Shown here one piece after another: positions 15,745 through 24,267 of a DNA stretch of 64,000 bases. Each line of letters begins with the position of its first letter. Positions within the stretch are counted from its first letter, which is position 1. The translations under genes were made by a program, and so were the position numbers. The notes under the pieces are model-generated. The model saw only the letters and a list, made by a program, of their open reading frames with translations. It was not told the DNA's origin and did no database searches. The DNA is taken from assembly GCA_949741925.1 (NCBI GenBank), contig CATJOY010000039.1, forward strand, positions 1 to 64,000, in the 5' to 3' direction. The stretch comes from an uncultured Desulfovibrionaceae bacterium. GTDB taxonomy: Bacteria; Desulfobacterota; Desulfovibrionia; Desulfovibrionales; Desulfovibrionaceae.

Positions 15745-16856
15745 CAACGCTCCCCTTTGCCGTCAGGTTCGTGAGCGGCGGCCTCTGTTGCGGCCGTCTT
15801 GGCGGCTTTGGCCTCGGCTTCAGCAAGGGCCTTGGCAACGGCAGCGTCTTTTTCTTGAGCCGCCTTGGCCAAAGCGCTTTCCTTCTCTTTGGCGGCCTTG
15901 GCCAGGGCCTTTTTCAGTTCCTCAGCGGCCTTGCTTTCGGCCTCGGATACGGCCTTGGCAACAGCGGCAGCCTCTTCTTCAGCCGCTATTCTATCCCGAC
16001 GCTTGCTGATGGCGTACGCGCCGGTCAACAGCACCGGCCACAAAGCGGCGACCATGGGCACGGCGCCCAAAGCGCCGGAGGTCAGTTCAGGAATGGAGGT
16101 TGTATCCAGTTCCGGCTGCCCCAGTTCGGCATGGGGCACTGGAGAGAGATACAACCAACTGGTGCCGCCCACTTCCGTTTCGCCGTAAATATGATCTTCG
16201 TAGAGGCCGGGCGTCTTGCGGATACGCTCGCGGGCCAGATCCAAAAGTTCCGTCCGCTTGCCAAAAACCAGAGCGCCGGTGGGGCAGATCTCCACACACC
16301 CCGGGAGTTTCCCCTCAGCCAAACGTGGAGCGCACAGGGTGCACTTATGGACCAAGGGATTGAGCACCTTGTGGTAGTCATAAGCAGGTATGGTAAAGGG
16401 ACAGGCGATCATGCAATAACGGCAACCCACGCATAGGCTGGGATCATACACCACCGGCCCCTCGGGCGTCTTTTTGAAAGCCCGAACAAAACAGGCTGAA
16501 GCGCAGGCCGGTTCCAGGCAGTGGTTGCACTGCATTTTACGGAAAATAGGTTTGCCCGCATTGCGGTCATACCGATTGACCACGGTGTACGCATCAACCT
16601 CGGGGCGTCGTTTGGCGTCGAATACGGCCGCATCCCCAAGATCCTTCGGAGGCGGCAGATTGTTGACCCTAGCGCAGGCCGCCTCGCAACGACGGCAGCC
16701 GATGCATAAGGTGGAATCATGCAGGACGCCTACAGCGTTCCTATCAGGTTCGACCCTGGCTCCGGAAGCGGCAACGGCTTTACGCGCGCCCATGGAAACA
16801 GCAGTAGCCGCGCCGCCGGTAATACCCAAAAGCTGAAGAAATTTTCTCCGGTTCAT
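15744..16856 (-). CDS. hmcB: Hmc complex subunit B, Tat-exported four-cluster Fe-S protein
   Basis: A 370-residue protein that begins MNRRKFLQLLGITGG, a Tat-type signal in which RRKFL replaces RRxFL, so it faces the periplasm. Four [4Fe-4S] motifs follow: CIGCRRCEAAC (~50), CNHCLEPACASAC (~112), CVGCRYCMIAC (~146) and CTLCAPRLAEGKLPGCVEIC (~174). A single membrane segment (VAALWPVLLTGAYAIS) near residue 275 anchors it. The last ~85 residues are an uninterrupted Ala/Lys/Glu-rich helix that is predicted coiled coil and would lie on the cytoplasmic side. It transfers electrons between HmcA haems and HmcC. The start at 16856 is chosen for the Tat motif; the longer upstream frame overlaps hmcA. 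Confidence 0.94.
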   Translation of the reverse strand: MNRRKFLQLLGITGGAATAVSMGARKAVAASGARVEPDRNAVGVLHDSTLCIGCRRCEAACARVNNLPPPKDLGDAAVFDAKRRPEVDAYTVVNRYDRNAGKPIFRKMQCNHCLEPACASACFVRAFKKTPEGPVVYDPSLCVGCRYCMIACPFTIPAYDYHKVLNPLVHKCTLCAPRLAEGKLPGCVEICPTGALVFGKRTELLDLARERIRKTPGLYEDHIYGETEVGGTSWLYLSPVPHAELGQPELDTTSIPELTSGALGAVPMVAALWPVLLTGAYAISKRRDRIAAEEEAAAVAKAVSEAESKAAEELKKALAKAAKEKESALAKAAQEKDAAVAKALAEAEAKAAKTAATEAAAHEPDGKGER

Positions 16857-16866
16857 GCGTCTCTCC

Positions 16867-18735
16867 TCAGGAAGCCGGGCCGATAGCGGCGTGGCAGGCC
16901 TCGCAATCAGTATCGGCGGGCGCGCTGATATCCATACGCTGGTGGCAGCCCATGCACTGCTGGTGGTAGGCGACCTTGAGCGGCGGCAGCTTGCTCGGCC
17001 GGGCCGTCCTCTCCGGTTGCGGGAGGAAGCCGCCCCGGCTGGGCGAAGCCTTGAACGGCTCTTCAGCATGGCAGGAGGCGCAGGCCGGAGGATTGGCCGA
17101 AAGCGGGCTGTTATGGTGGCAGGAGGCGCAGAGCTGCGACGCCCCGGCCGCGCCGGGCACGCCTGTAACGCGTTGCGCGTGCAGCGGCCCGAAGCCCGGA
17201 GCCTTTTCCGCAATCCCCTTGGCCAAGGCTTCGATTATGGCCCGGTGCGGCATGATCGCAGGCGCGTAGGCCTGGGCCAGGCTGCCTATCTCCACGGTTT
17301 CCGGAACCGCGGTAAGATCAGGCATCTTGGGTTGCTCCGCTCTGGCTTTAACCAAATCCGCAGCCACGCCGGCTTCGGATCGGCCCGGCGCCAAGGGCTG
17401 CTTGAGCGCGGTATGGCAGAACGAACACTCCGGCGATGCCGCCACCGGAAGCGTGGCATGACAGCCGGCGCATTCCGTCTCCCGAACAGCCGTTTGCGCA
17501 TGGCAGCCAACACAGGAGGCAGTGGATGCAGGATCATGCAGAGCCGCCATTAAGGAAAGGCTGCTTTTTACAACAAAGGGCTCCGGGGAAGCCTCTTCGC
17601 CTCCATCACGGGGGTTGGCAGGGCTTTCGTGGCACGAAGAACAAGAAGCCAACGTCATATGGTGGCAACTGGCGCAATCGGCAACGGCCTGCTCATGCAG
17701 GGCGTGGTTAAAGGCTACCGGGCTGATCCCCGCGGCAGGGCCTTCAGCGCTGGAAATTCGGGAGCCGGCCGGGTCATCCGCCGCCAGCAAGACGGCGTCG
17801 GGCTGCCCCACCAGAAGTCTAGGCCTTGTGGCCGGTCTGGAATAAGCGGCCTTACGGGCTTCATCATGGCAGCCAGCGCACTCCACCGGACCTGTGGCCT
17901 TAGAAGCAGCGGCCAGGGAAAGATGACAGGGCAGGCAGCTTTCATGGGCAACCTGGTCAAAGCCCACGCCGGCAAAGGGAACGCCGGGTTCGGGCCCTGC
18001 TTGGTGACAAGAGCGGCAGGAATCAGCCGCCAGTTCGGGCGAAGAAAACTGTTCCACCGGATGGTGGCAACCAGCGCAGACCGGAGAGAGCCCTTGGGAA
18101 AGGCTGTCGCCCTGCGCTCTATATTCGGCCGCCTCAAGCATTACCGGCGAATCGATATGGCGGAAGTGCAATCCCGGGTCCAGCCCGCCGTCGGTCCGGG
18201 CTTCCTGAGCCCAGCCCCGGGGAGCGCCGGTATGGCAACTCCGGCATTCCGCCTCTGTGGGTCCGGAGGAAAGCCCCTTCTTTTTCATCCCTTCATGGCA
18301 ACTAAAACAGCCTTCATGAAAAAGGCGTTGCATTGCAGCAACGGAGGCATCGGCCGGAGCATCAGCTAACCCCTTGAACGCAAAGGAAATATGCTTGCCG
18401 CTGCCGCCGGGCTCGGCGGGTTCGGAAGTGGCCGGAACGCCCTCGGCAAAATCATTATGGCAGGAAGCGCAGCTCCCCCCAACCGCAAGCACGGCCTTGG
18501 TGTGGCGATCATGGGCAAAGGGAACCGGAGGAAGCTCCGGAGCATCGGGAGCAGCCACATCCAACACAATGAGATCCGCCTGCTGCCGGGCTTCTCCGGG
18601 AGCGCTTCCGGGCCTGGCCTGAGCTGCAAGGCCCAGCCCGGCGCCCACCAGAATGAGGGCCAGGACAAAGGCCGGCATAATTCCGGAAATCCGGGATCGT
18701 TTTCCTCTAACGCAACAGGGGGGATGTGTGTTCAT
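16867..18735 (-). CDS. hmcA: Hmc complex subunit A, 16-haem high-molecular-weight cytochrome c
   Basis: A 622-residue periplasmic cytochrome with exactly sixteen CxxCH haem-binding motifs by my count, from CASCHND (about residue 85) to CEACHAA at the C-terminus; several are followed by a second His (CAGCHH, CASCHH). Sixteen haems identify the Desulfovibrio HmcA, which accepts electrons from tetrahaem cytochrome c3 and periplasmic hydrogenase. A signal peptide/anchor is visible (IMPAFVLALILVGAGLGLAAQA, residues ~19-40). The ATG at 18735 gives a sensible basic N-region, but its Shine-Dalgarno sequence is weak. An in-frame start at 18795 cannot be excluded. hmcB follows after 10 bases. Confidence 0.95.
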   Translation of the reverse strand: MNTHPPCCVRGKRSRISGIMPAFVLALILVGAGLGLAAQARPGSAPGEARQQADLIVLDVAAPDAPELPPVPFAHDRHTKAVLAVGGSCASCHNDFAEGVPATSEPAEPGGSGKHISFAFKGLADAPADASVAAMQRLFHEGCFSCHEGMKKKGLSSGPTEAECRSCHTGAPRGWAQEARTDGGLDPGLHFRHIDSPVMLEAAEYRAQGDSLSQGLSPVCAGCHHPVEQFSSPELAADSCRSCHQAGPEPGVPFAGVGFDQVAHESCLPCHLSLAAASKATGPVECAGCHDEARKAAYSRPATRPRLLVGQPDAVLLAADDPAGSRISSAEGPAAGISPVAFNHALHEQAVADCASCHHMTLASCSSCHESPANPRDGGEEASPEPFVVKSSLSLMAALHDPASTASCVGCHAQTAVRETECAGCHATLPVAASPECSFCHTALKQPLAPGRSEAGVAADLVKARAEQPKMPDLTAVPETVEIGSLAQAYAPAIMPHRAIIEALAKGIAEKAPGFGPLHAQRVTGVPGAAGASQLCASCHHNSPLSANPPACASCHAEEPFKASPSRGGFLPQPERTARPSKLPPLKVAYHQQCMGCHQRMDISAPADTDCEACHAAIGPAS

Positions 18736-18815
18736 GAATGGTCCCGAGCGTTCAGCTTCGTTTACGCGGCATCCCGCAGCAACGGTACACAACACCTAAA
18801 GGACGGATGTTGAAA

Positions 18816-18833
18816 GAGACAAGCCCTTGTCTC
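18816..18833. promoter_or_regulatory. inverted repeat upstream of hmcA (possible operator)
   Basis: GAGACAA and TTGTCTC separated by GCCC form a perfect 7-bp dyad about 80 bases upstream of the hmcA ATG. Confidence 0.4.
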
Positions 18834-18844
18834 CTCAAGAAAGG

Positions 18845-18857
18845 AGGAATTATTCCT
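18845..18857. promoter_or_regulatory. perfect 13-bp palindrome upstream of hmcA (possible operator)
   Basis: AGGAAT-T-ATTCCT is a perfect dyad. An almost identical 12-bp version, AGGAATATTCCT, occurs at 63466-63477. Confidence 0.4.
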
Positions 18858-19096
18858 TAAGTGGAACACATGGTAAAGTCAAGCAATTTTGGGCCATGGG
18901 CCGGGGCGCAACCCGTCGGCAACGCAGCCCATCCGGCAGGAGAATACTCCTTTATAAAGCAACGCCCGTTGCTCTTCGCCGGGCGGTTTACGAGAGCCAG
19001 GGGGGTGAGGGCCGGGAGGGGTTTCCAGAAGCCGCTCCCCCAAGCAATCCGGGGCCCTTCAGGTCAAAAAGGCGTAACTTCCGGGAGCATCCGGCT

Positions 19097-19444
19097 TCAG
19101 GCATGCCCTCTGCTCTCTCCAAGCAACAGCAGGTCAGGAGCGGAAAAGGCGGCCAGCCGCACAACATGCAAATAAAAATGCGCTTCTCCAGGGCGGCAGA
19201 GAGGGCAACCATCAGAAAGCAGCAGGCAGCGGGCGTCAAAAACGGCGTCGTCTATGCCTGCGGCCTTGACCAGAGAGCGCGTTTTTCCCTGCTCCCAGAC
19301 AACAGGCTTGCCGCAGTAGCGGCATTCCACATAGAGAAGATCCAGATCATACGGTTCGCGCGCGCCCTGCCCCGGGTCGGGGCTCAAGCCACCGCTTTCC
19401 AGGGAGTACGAGAACTGTGTATCCGGAATTTTTCCCATATACAT
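19097..19444 (-). CDS. small Cys-rich (zinc-ribbon-like) protein of unknown function
   Basis: A 115-residue soluble protein beginning MYMGKIPDTQF. It has a CRYCGKPVVW knuckle near residue 51 and a CPLC pair near residue 91 (after LLLSDG), four cysteines that could bind one zinc. The sequence between them holds an AVFDARCLLL segment with one more Cys. AGGAGG lies 5 bases before the ATG at 19444, which decides the start over the ATG two codons later and over upstream in-frame ATGs. It is transcribed toward hmcA but ends 361 bases before it. No family is recognised. Confidence 0.6.
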   Translation of the reverse strand: MYMGKIPDTQFSYSLESGGLSPDPGQGAREPYDLDLLYVECRYCGKPVVWEQGKTRSLVKAAGIDDAVFDARCLLLSDGCPLCRPGEAHFYLHVVRLAAFSAPDLLLLGESRGHA

Positions 19445-20051
19445 GCGTGCCTCCTGCATGAATACAGTGGGTTTTAGAAAATATTTTTCTTTTATATGCC
19501 CGTTTGGCTTAAGAAACAAGCCCCGTCTTTGCCGCGCCGTTGTTTTGCGTTTCCGAAAAATTGGGGATATTCCATGTCCGGGAAAAGGAGGATTTCCGCC
19601 TCGTGCCGCCAGAAGACAAGGCGGCCATTCTCTCTTTTCCTGTTCTGCGGCAACGGCCGCGGGCGGCAGCGCCGCGCGACCTCAAACAAGGGGAGGCCTC
19701 TCCCCGCGGCAGAACTCGGCTCAAGAGCGAGGGCAAGAAGAACCATTTGAGGGCTGATCGGACCCCGGCAGGACATGATTCCCCCTTGTCTCCACGATGC
19801 CGACCGGGGGGCTCTCCCTCGGCAGCATGGAGGCAGCATGAGGTGTCTTCTTCTCTTGGCGCTGCTGACGGTCTCCCCCCTCGGCAGCATGAGGGCAGCC
19901 CCCCCCGGAGGCGCGCGCTCATTTCAAAAGAAGACCATTTCAGCGCTGCCGGGCATTGACCTTGGCGGAAAACTCTGTATCAGATTCCTTGACGCCCGTT
20001 ATTCCAGCCGGGCAGAGTCCTAATTTTTTTATGAAAAGGCGAGGAGCGCGC
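19445..20051. other. 607-base region with little coding evidence
   Basis: Apart from a possible 61-codon ORF at 19838, no convincing gene is visible. The right half contains short direct repeats: CCTCGGCAGCATG occurs at about 19817 and 19879, and GGCAGCATG is repeated twice around 19823-19840. No terminator with a clean T-run was noticed. Confidence 0.3.
19838..20023 (+). CDS. possible 61-residue exported peptide
   Basis: An ATG preceded by GGAGG at 4 bases opens a 61-codon frame. It starts MRCLLLLALLTVSPLGS, which looks like a secretion signal with possible cleavage after SMRA, and ends 28 bases before the gene at 20052. Against it, the signal overlaps local direct repeats and the rest has no recognisable features. 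It could be a leader peptide or chance. Confidence 0.25.
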   Translation: MRCLLLLALLTVSPLGSMRAAPPGGARSFQKKTISALPGIDLGGKLCIRFLDARYSSRAES

Positions 20052-22121
20052 ATGAGCCCGAACACCCCCGGCACGTTGTCCCAGGAGCCCACCCGGACAG
20101 CAAAGGCCCTGGCCCTGGTTTCCGTTCTGCTGGCAGCCTTGACCCTGTTGCTGCTGGTCATTTCTCTTTCCGGTCTGAAAACAAAACCCGCCTGGCAAAA
20201 GGCCCTGCCAACCTCCGCGCTTTCCGCGAATCAGGCGGGGGCGGCTCTGCTCAAGGCCGGCAATCTTTTTGAGGCTGAGGTCCGCCCCCGGTTGATCAAG
20301 GCTGGGCTTGGCTCTCCCGCGGATATGGCGAATCTCCTGGGCGGCGATTCCCCCTCCCTCTCCCAACGCCTCACCGAAAAGTTGTGGACGTTGCGGGCCT
20401 TTCCCGAAGCCCAAGCCATCCTGCTGCAGGGGTTGTTGGAAACCGAACGCGACCCGCGCTACCGGCAGGAACGTTTTTTCGGCATGTACAACGCCCTGGC
20501 TGATGTGGCCCAAGCGATCCTGCCCGAGAGCGATGCTCTTCCTCCTCGGCAGGACAACAGCAAAGCAGACAGCGCCAACCCTTTTGCCGCTTTTACGGTT
20601 GATCCGGCGCTGAAAAACAAGGCCGCGGCCCGGCCTGAACCGGCCTCAGAGGCGGAGCGCCTTGCAGCCATCCGGAAAGACCAGGCCGACCAGGCCCTGA
20701 GAACTGCTCTGGCACGGCGCTTTTTGGCCATTCTGGCTGACGACATGCAGCGGGCTGAAGAGGAGCGGCTGACCCGCCCCGAACCACAAACCGACGCGGA
20801 GAAACTCGCCTATGTGGAATTCGTATATCCTGTCTGGACCCGCAACGATATTTATCGTGATGACGCCGGCCGGGCCCTGGCAACGCTCTATGCCCAGCAA
20901 GATAAACCCTACTTCGCCCCGCTGGCTTTTGCCTTTCTGGAAAGCGGAGAAGGCACGCCCGAAGCCCGGTACCGGATCATTCCGCTGATGGTCAAAAAAC
21001 CGGGTCTGCCCCTGGCTGAATATCTTGCCTGGTCCCGTTTTAAAAGCGATCTGGACGGCATCACCCGTTGCCTCGGCACAGAGCCCGCTTATCTCGGTTA
21101 CCTGATCGGCTGCTGCGATGATTTCGGCACGCTCTTGCAACGGCATCTCAAGGAACGCGGCATACTCCTTCTCGGCGGCAAGAGCGGGCCGGGCATTGCC
21201 GTGGAAAAAACCGACGCGCCCTCCCTGGAAGGCCATGAGGGAGAGAGCGGCTTATATCTCTTGGCCGATATGCGCCACGCCTTGGAAAATGCCCCCGGGG
21301 AAGAGCTGCGCTATGATCTTTCCCGCGCCTATCCTGTTTTTGCAAACTCCCCGTTGCGGCATTTGGAAAACCAGCCGCTTCTCTTGCCTCTGGACCTCAA
21401 GCGTCCTGAAGATGCCGCCCTGTTCGCCTGGTATCGGGATGAAGCCGCCGGGGAGGGCAGGCTTTTGCTCTTTGCCGCTGAGGGGTCGCCTGAAGCCGTT
21501 GCCGGGCACCTAGCCGACCTGCATCTGATGTGGTGGCCCCAATCCCCCGAAGAGCAGGCGCTGTCAGGCAACGACAAGCCCGATCTTTCCCTGATGCATA
21601 TCGAGAGCGGCCCGTTCATGCTGGGCGTTCTGCCCAACATTAAAGGCGAGGCGGCCTCCCGGTTTCTCGGCCCGATTCGGGCCCTCTGGTTTCTCCAGCA
21701 GGGAGCCGAGCAGGATCAATGGTATGAAGCCCGGCCGGAACCGGCTCTGCCGCGTCTCTCCTCTCGGGCCGCCACGCCGGCTTTCCTGATTTCCCGGGAT
21801 ATTGACGAGGCCTTTGACCTCACCACGGCAGACCGCTTTGTAATCGAGCTCTCCCGTCGCCTGTTACAGGAAAACCCTGATCCGGCCATGACCCGCAAGC
21901 AGGCCTTTGATTCTGTAAAAGCGTTGGATCAGGAACTCTACGACTGGGGCCTGGAAAAGCCCGAACACCGCGAAGAAGCCATACTCCTGTTCTGGCGTTT
22001 TCAGAAGGATGACGCGGCCACGGAGACCCTCCGAGGCATTTTGGCCCAACAAGAACTCTCCGTCCGCAAGCGCCTGCACGAGGCGCGCCGCGCCCTGGGC
22101 ATAATGGAGGAGAAGCAATGA
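20052..22121 (+). CDS. uncharacterised membrane-anchored protein, first of a tandem related pair
   Basis: The product has 689 residues. A hydrophobic span near residues 19-38 (ALALVSVLLAALTLLLLVIS) is a signal anchor; the remainder is soluble and probably periplasmic. No catalytic motif or known domain is recognised. The region around residues 170-240 is rich in Ala, Arg and Glu and helical. The C-terminal ~250 residues align by eye with the next protein: LLLFAAEGSPEAVAGHL matches ILLLASPAGPQEVAAHL, and ASRFLGPIRALWF matches AARLMGPITALWR. GAGGAG lies 5 bases before the ATG at 20052; an ATG 12 codons upstream is less well supported. It overlaps the next gene by 4 bases (ATGA), so the two products are made together. 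Confidence 0.75.
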   Translation: MSPNTPGTLSQEPTRTAKALALVSVLLAALTLLLLVISLSGLKTKPAWQKALPTSALSANQAGAALLKAGNLFEAEVRPRLIKAGLGSPADMANLLGGDSPSLSQRLTEKLWTLRAFPEAQAILLQGLLETERDPRYRQERFFGMYNALADVAQAILPESDALPPRQDNSKADSANPFAAFTVDPALKNKAAARPEPASEAERLAAIRKDQADQALRTALARRFLAILADDMQRAEEERLTRPEPQTDAEKLAYVEFVYPVWTRNDIYRDDAGRALATLYAQQDKPYFAPLAFAFLESGEGTPEARYRIIPLMVKKPGLPLAEYLAWSRFKSDLDGITRCLGTEPAYLGYLIGCCDDFGTLLQRHLKERGILLLGGKSGPGIAVEKTDAPSLEGHEGESGLYLLADMRHALENAPGEELRYDLSRAYPVFANSPLRHLENQPLLLPLDLKRPEDAALFAWYRDEAAGEGRLLLFAAEGSPEAVAGHLADLHLMWWPQSPEEQALSGNDKPDLSLMHIESGPFMLGVLPNIKGEAASRFLGPIRALWFLQQGAEQDQWYEARPEPALPRLSSRAATPAFLISRDIDEAFDLTTADRFVIELSRRLLQENPDPAMTRKQAFDSVKALDQELYDWGLEKPEHREEAILLFWRFQKDDAATETLRGILAQQELSVRKRLHEARRALGIMEEKQ

Positions 22122-24112
22122 TCATGATCCGGCCGCATACCGCCCTCTGTTTTCCCGCCGCGCGGCCTTGCCGCGCCCTGGCAGCCCTAGTCGCGCTCGC
22201 TGCCTTGATGAGCCTGGTTTGCTCGATCCTCACAGCCCCGCTCCCGGCGGCGGCAGCGCCGCAAAAAACGCCTCTCTCCCAGCAGGAGGCGGAAAGCCGC
22301 CTGGCCGCAATGCTCGCGGAACAAGCTCAGTTCATCGCAGAGCTTGAACCCATCCTGGCCGAAGCCGGTTTTGAGGCCTCGCCCTTTCTTCCGCCTTGGC
22401 AGCGGCAGGCCCACCAAGCCGCCGAGATCCTCTGGCGGCTCTCGCCTCTGCCGGACCGTTTGCAAGCCGAAAAAGCCGCCCTCCTGGAGGGGAGCGTCCC
22501 CCCAGCCCAGCGGATGCAGGCCCTTGAACAGCGCATCAAATTTTATGACGATATTGCCCGGCAGATGATTACCTTCATGATTTCCGAGAACCCCCAAGCA
22601 TACCGGCGGTATCGCGACAGACCGAAAGGGCTGGCCGGAAGCATGGCCGTGCAGGAGATCTTGGAGCCCTATTTCTTGTTTGTCGCCGCCAATGGCGAGG
22701 CTGTGGAGGCCATACAGCATGCTCTCGGGAATAAAGAAGGACTCACCCTGCTTTGGGCTATGAAAGACGCCCCGGAAGCGCGCAACCTGACTATGGAGAT
22801 CCTGCGCGTCAACGATCTCTCCCCGGTCCGCAAGCGGGCCCTGATCGAGCTTGCCCTCCAAGATATCGAGGCGGCCCGGGAGCGCCTCGCTGATCTGCCG
22901 CGTCTGTTGGCCCTGGAACAGGGGTATGATGATATCCTCTCCTCAGCGGACGATGCCGTTGCCTTTTCGGTCTCCTCGTTGCTGCCCCAAGCCGCTGAGC
23001 GCTTTGCGGAGCTGAAAAAGATTCCCTTAGCCACCAAACCAATGAGCAAACCGGCCGCCTCCCTGACCGTAACCAAACGAGAGAAGCTCTTCTCCGGCCG
23101 GGAACTGGAGGCAATGGAAGAGCTAGAGGCAAAGGCCTTTTCAATCGGCGCGCTCGGTAAGATGGGCCTCCAGCTTTCCTTGCTTCGGCCCGGAGAAACC
23201 CTGTACGCCCTCTCCTGGGGCACCCGGCCCCAAGGGGGCATTCCCCTGTTCACCGGAACGCCCCTGGCGGAAATTGCCGAAGGGGGCCCTTTCCTGATGC
23301 CCTTTACCAAGGAAAATAACTGGATTTTCCTTGCCGCCGGGAACTTTCATGAACCCATACTGCTCCTGGCTTCGCCCGCCGGGCCCCAGGAGGTAGCCGC
23401 CCATCTCGGCAGCCTTGGCGTTGTGTATTCCGACCGGGGCATTTATCTTTTTGATATCTCCAAAACACCGCAAACATCTCGAGAAGATATCGTAGATACC
23501 CCCGGCCCCCGGCCCCGGCTCACTAACGTTGCCTACCCCGGATTTTTGCCGGAACTGCTCCTCATGGCGGACGCCAAGGGAGCGGCCAGGCTTATGGGCC
23601 CTATAACCGCCTTGTGGCGTCCGCTGGGCCCCTGGGGCCGCCCTCAGAACGGAACCAACGGCTGGCAGGAAATCCGCCATGCCCCCCGGGCCGACGCCAA
23701 AGGGCTGGCGCTGGGAGAAGCGCCCTTGCTCTCGCTTTCGCCGCATGATCTGGAACAATTACTGAAAAATGGCGAAGCTGTGATCCGCGAGGGTCTGGCT
23801 GACGCGCTCCTGGAATATAACGACCTTTCCAAGGAAGAAAGCCGCGCCCGAGCCGACGCCGCCATGGCCATAGCCCGGGGCCTGGGCTACCGGCGGCCTG
23901 AACGGTTATCTATAGTGGCCTTTTCCCTCGCCCGCTTGGCGGATTCCCCTCAGGATATGGCGACTCTCGGAGCCATCCTCCTCAATGGCAGCCTGGCGCC
24001 TGACGAGCGTTACCTACGCTTTTCCCAGGAGAGCTACATGCTCCAGGAAAAACGGAACGAGGCCCTGCGGCAAGAACAGCGGGAACACAAGGGAAGCAGG
24101 CCGCAGGAATAA
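22118..24112 (+). CDS. uncharacterised exported protein, second of a tandem related pair
   Basis: A 664-residue protein with an N-terminal signal sequence: residues ~17-47 include LAALVALAALMSLVC and end AAAAPQ, with likely cleavage after PAAAA. The Cys in that hydrophobic stretch does not sit in a good lipobox. The N-terminal half is helical with repeated Glu/Ala-rich stretches. The C-terminal half shares the PxEVAxHLxxL and AARLMGPITALW blocks with the preceding gene, and both end in a helical region with matching hydrophobic spacing. The start overlaps the preceding stop (ATGA), indicating translational coupling. It is probably a periplasmic partner of the anchored paralogue. The function is not known. 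Confidence 0.75.
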   Translation: MIMIRPHTALCFPAARPCRALAALVALAALMSLVCSILTAPLPAAAAPQKTPLSQQEAESRLAAMLAEQAQFIAELEPILAEAGFEASPFLPPWQRQAHQAAEILWRLSPLPDRLQAEKAALLEGSVPPAQRMQALEQRIKFYDDIARQMITFMISENPQAYRRYRDRPKGLAGSMAVQEILEPYFLFVAANGEAVEAIQHALGNKEGLTLLWAMKDAPEARNLTMEILRVNDLSPVRKRALIELALQDIEAARERLADLPRLLALEQGYDDILSSADDAVAFSVSSLLPQAAERFAELKKIPLATKPMSKPAASLTVTKREKLFSGRELEAMEELEAKAFSIGALGKMGLQLSLLRPGETLYALSWGTRPQGGIPLFTGTPLAEIAEGGPFLMPFTKENNWIFLAAGNFHEPILLLASPAGPQEVAAHLGSLGVVYSDRGIYLFDISKTPQTSREDIVDTPGPRPRLTNVAYPGFLPELLLMADAKGAARLMGPITALWRPLGPWGRPQNGTNGWQEIRHAPRADAKGLALGEAPLLSLSPHDLEQLLKNGEAVIREGLADALLEYNDLSKEESRARADAAMAIARGLGYRRPERLSIVAFSLARLADSPQDMATLGAILLNGSLAPDERYLRFSQESYMLQEKRNEALRQEQREHKGSRPQE

Positions 24113-24267
24113 AAAGAGGCCTTGCGGAAAACGCCTTCCGCAGACCGGCAGCCGCTTGCCGTTGCGTCCTTTTTCCCGGGCGTGGCGGCAGGCGGCTTTT
24201 GGTTTTCGGGAAGCCCGCGGCCCGGATTTTACTTTGCTGCCGCGGGCTTTGCTGGTACAGACAAGAC

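Larger units (their letters stand above)
18736..19096. other. hmc promoter region
   Basis: This 361-base gap should hold the promoter of hmcABCDEF. On the minus strand a TTGACT element is visible near 18887 (plus strand AGTCAA), but the -10 partner is poor. Two inverted repeats lie between it and hmcA: AGGAAT-T-ATTCCT at 18845-18857 and GAGACAA-N4-TTGTCTC at 18816-18833. Either could be an operator for an Rrf2- or Crp-type regulator. No gene is supported here. Confidence 0.45.

Noticed and set aside
12137-18735. DsrMKJOP complex
   Set aside because: DsrJ has three haems and the Dsr set has a different gene order; sixteen CxxCH motifs, a Tat four-cluster protein, NrfD-like protein and 48-residue HmcD fit Hmc better.
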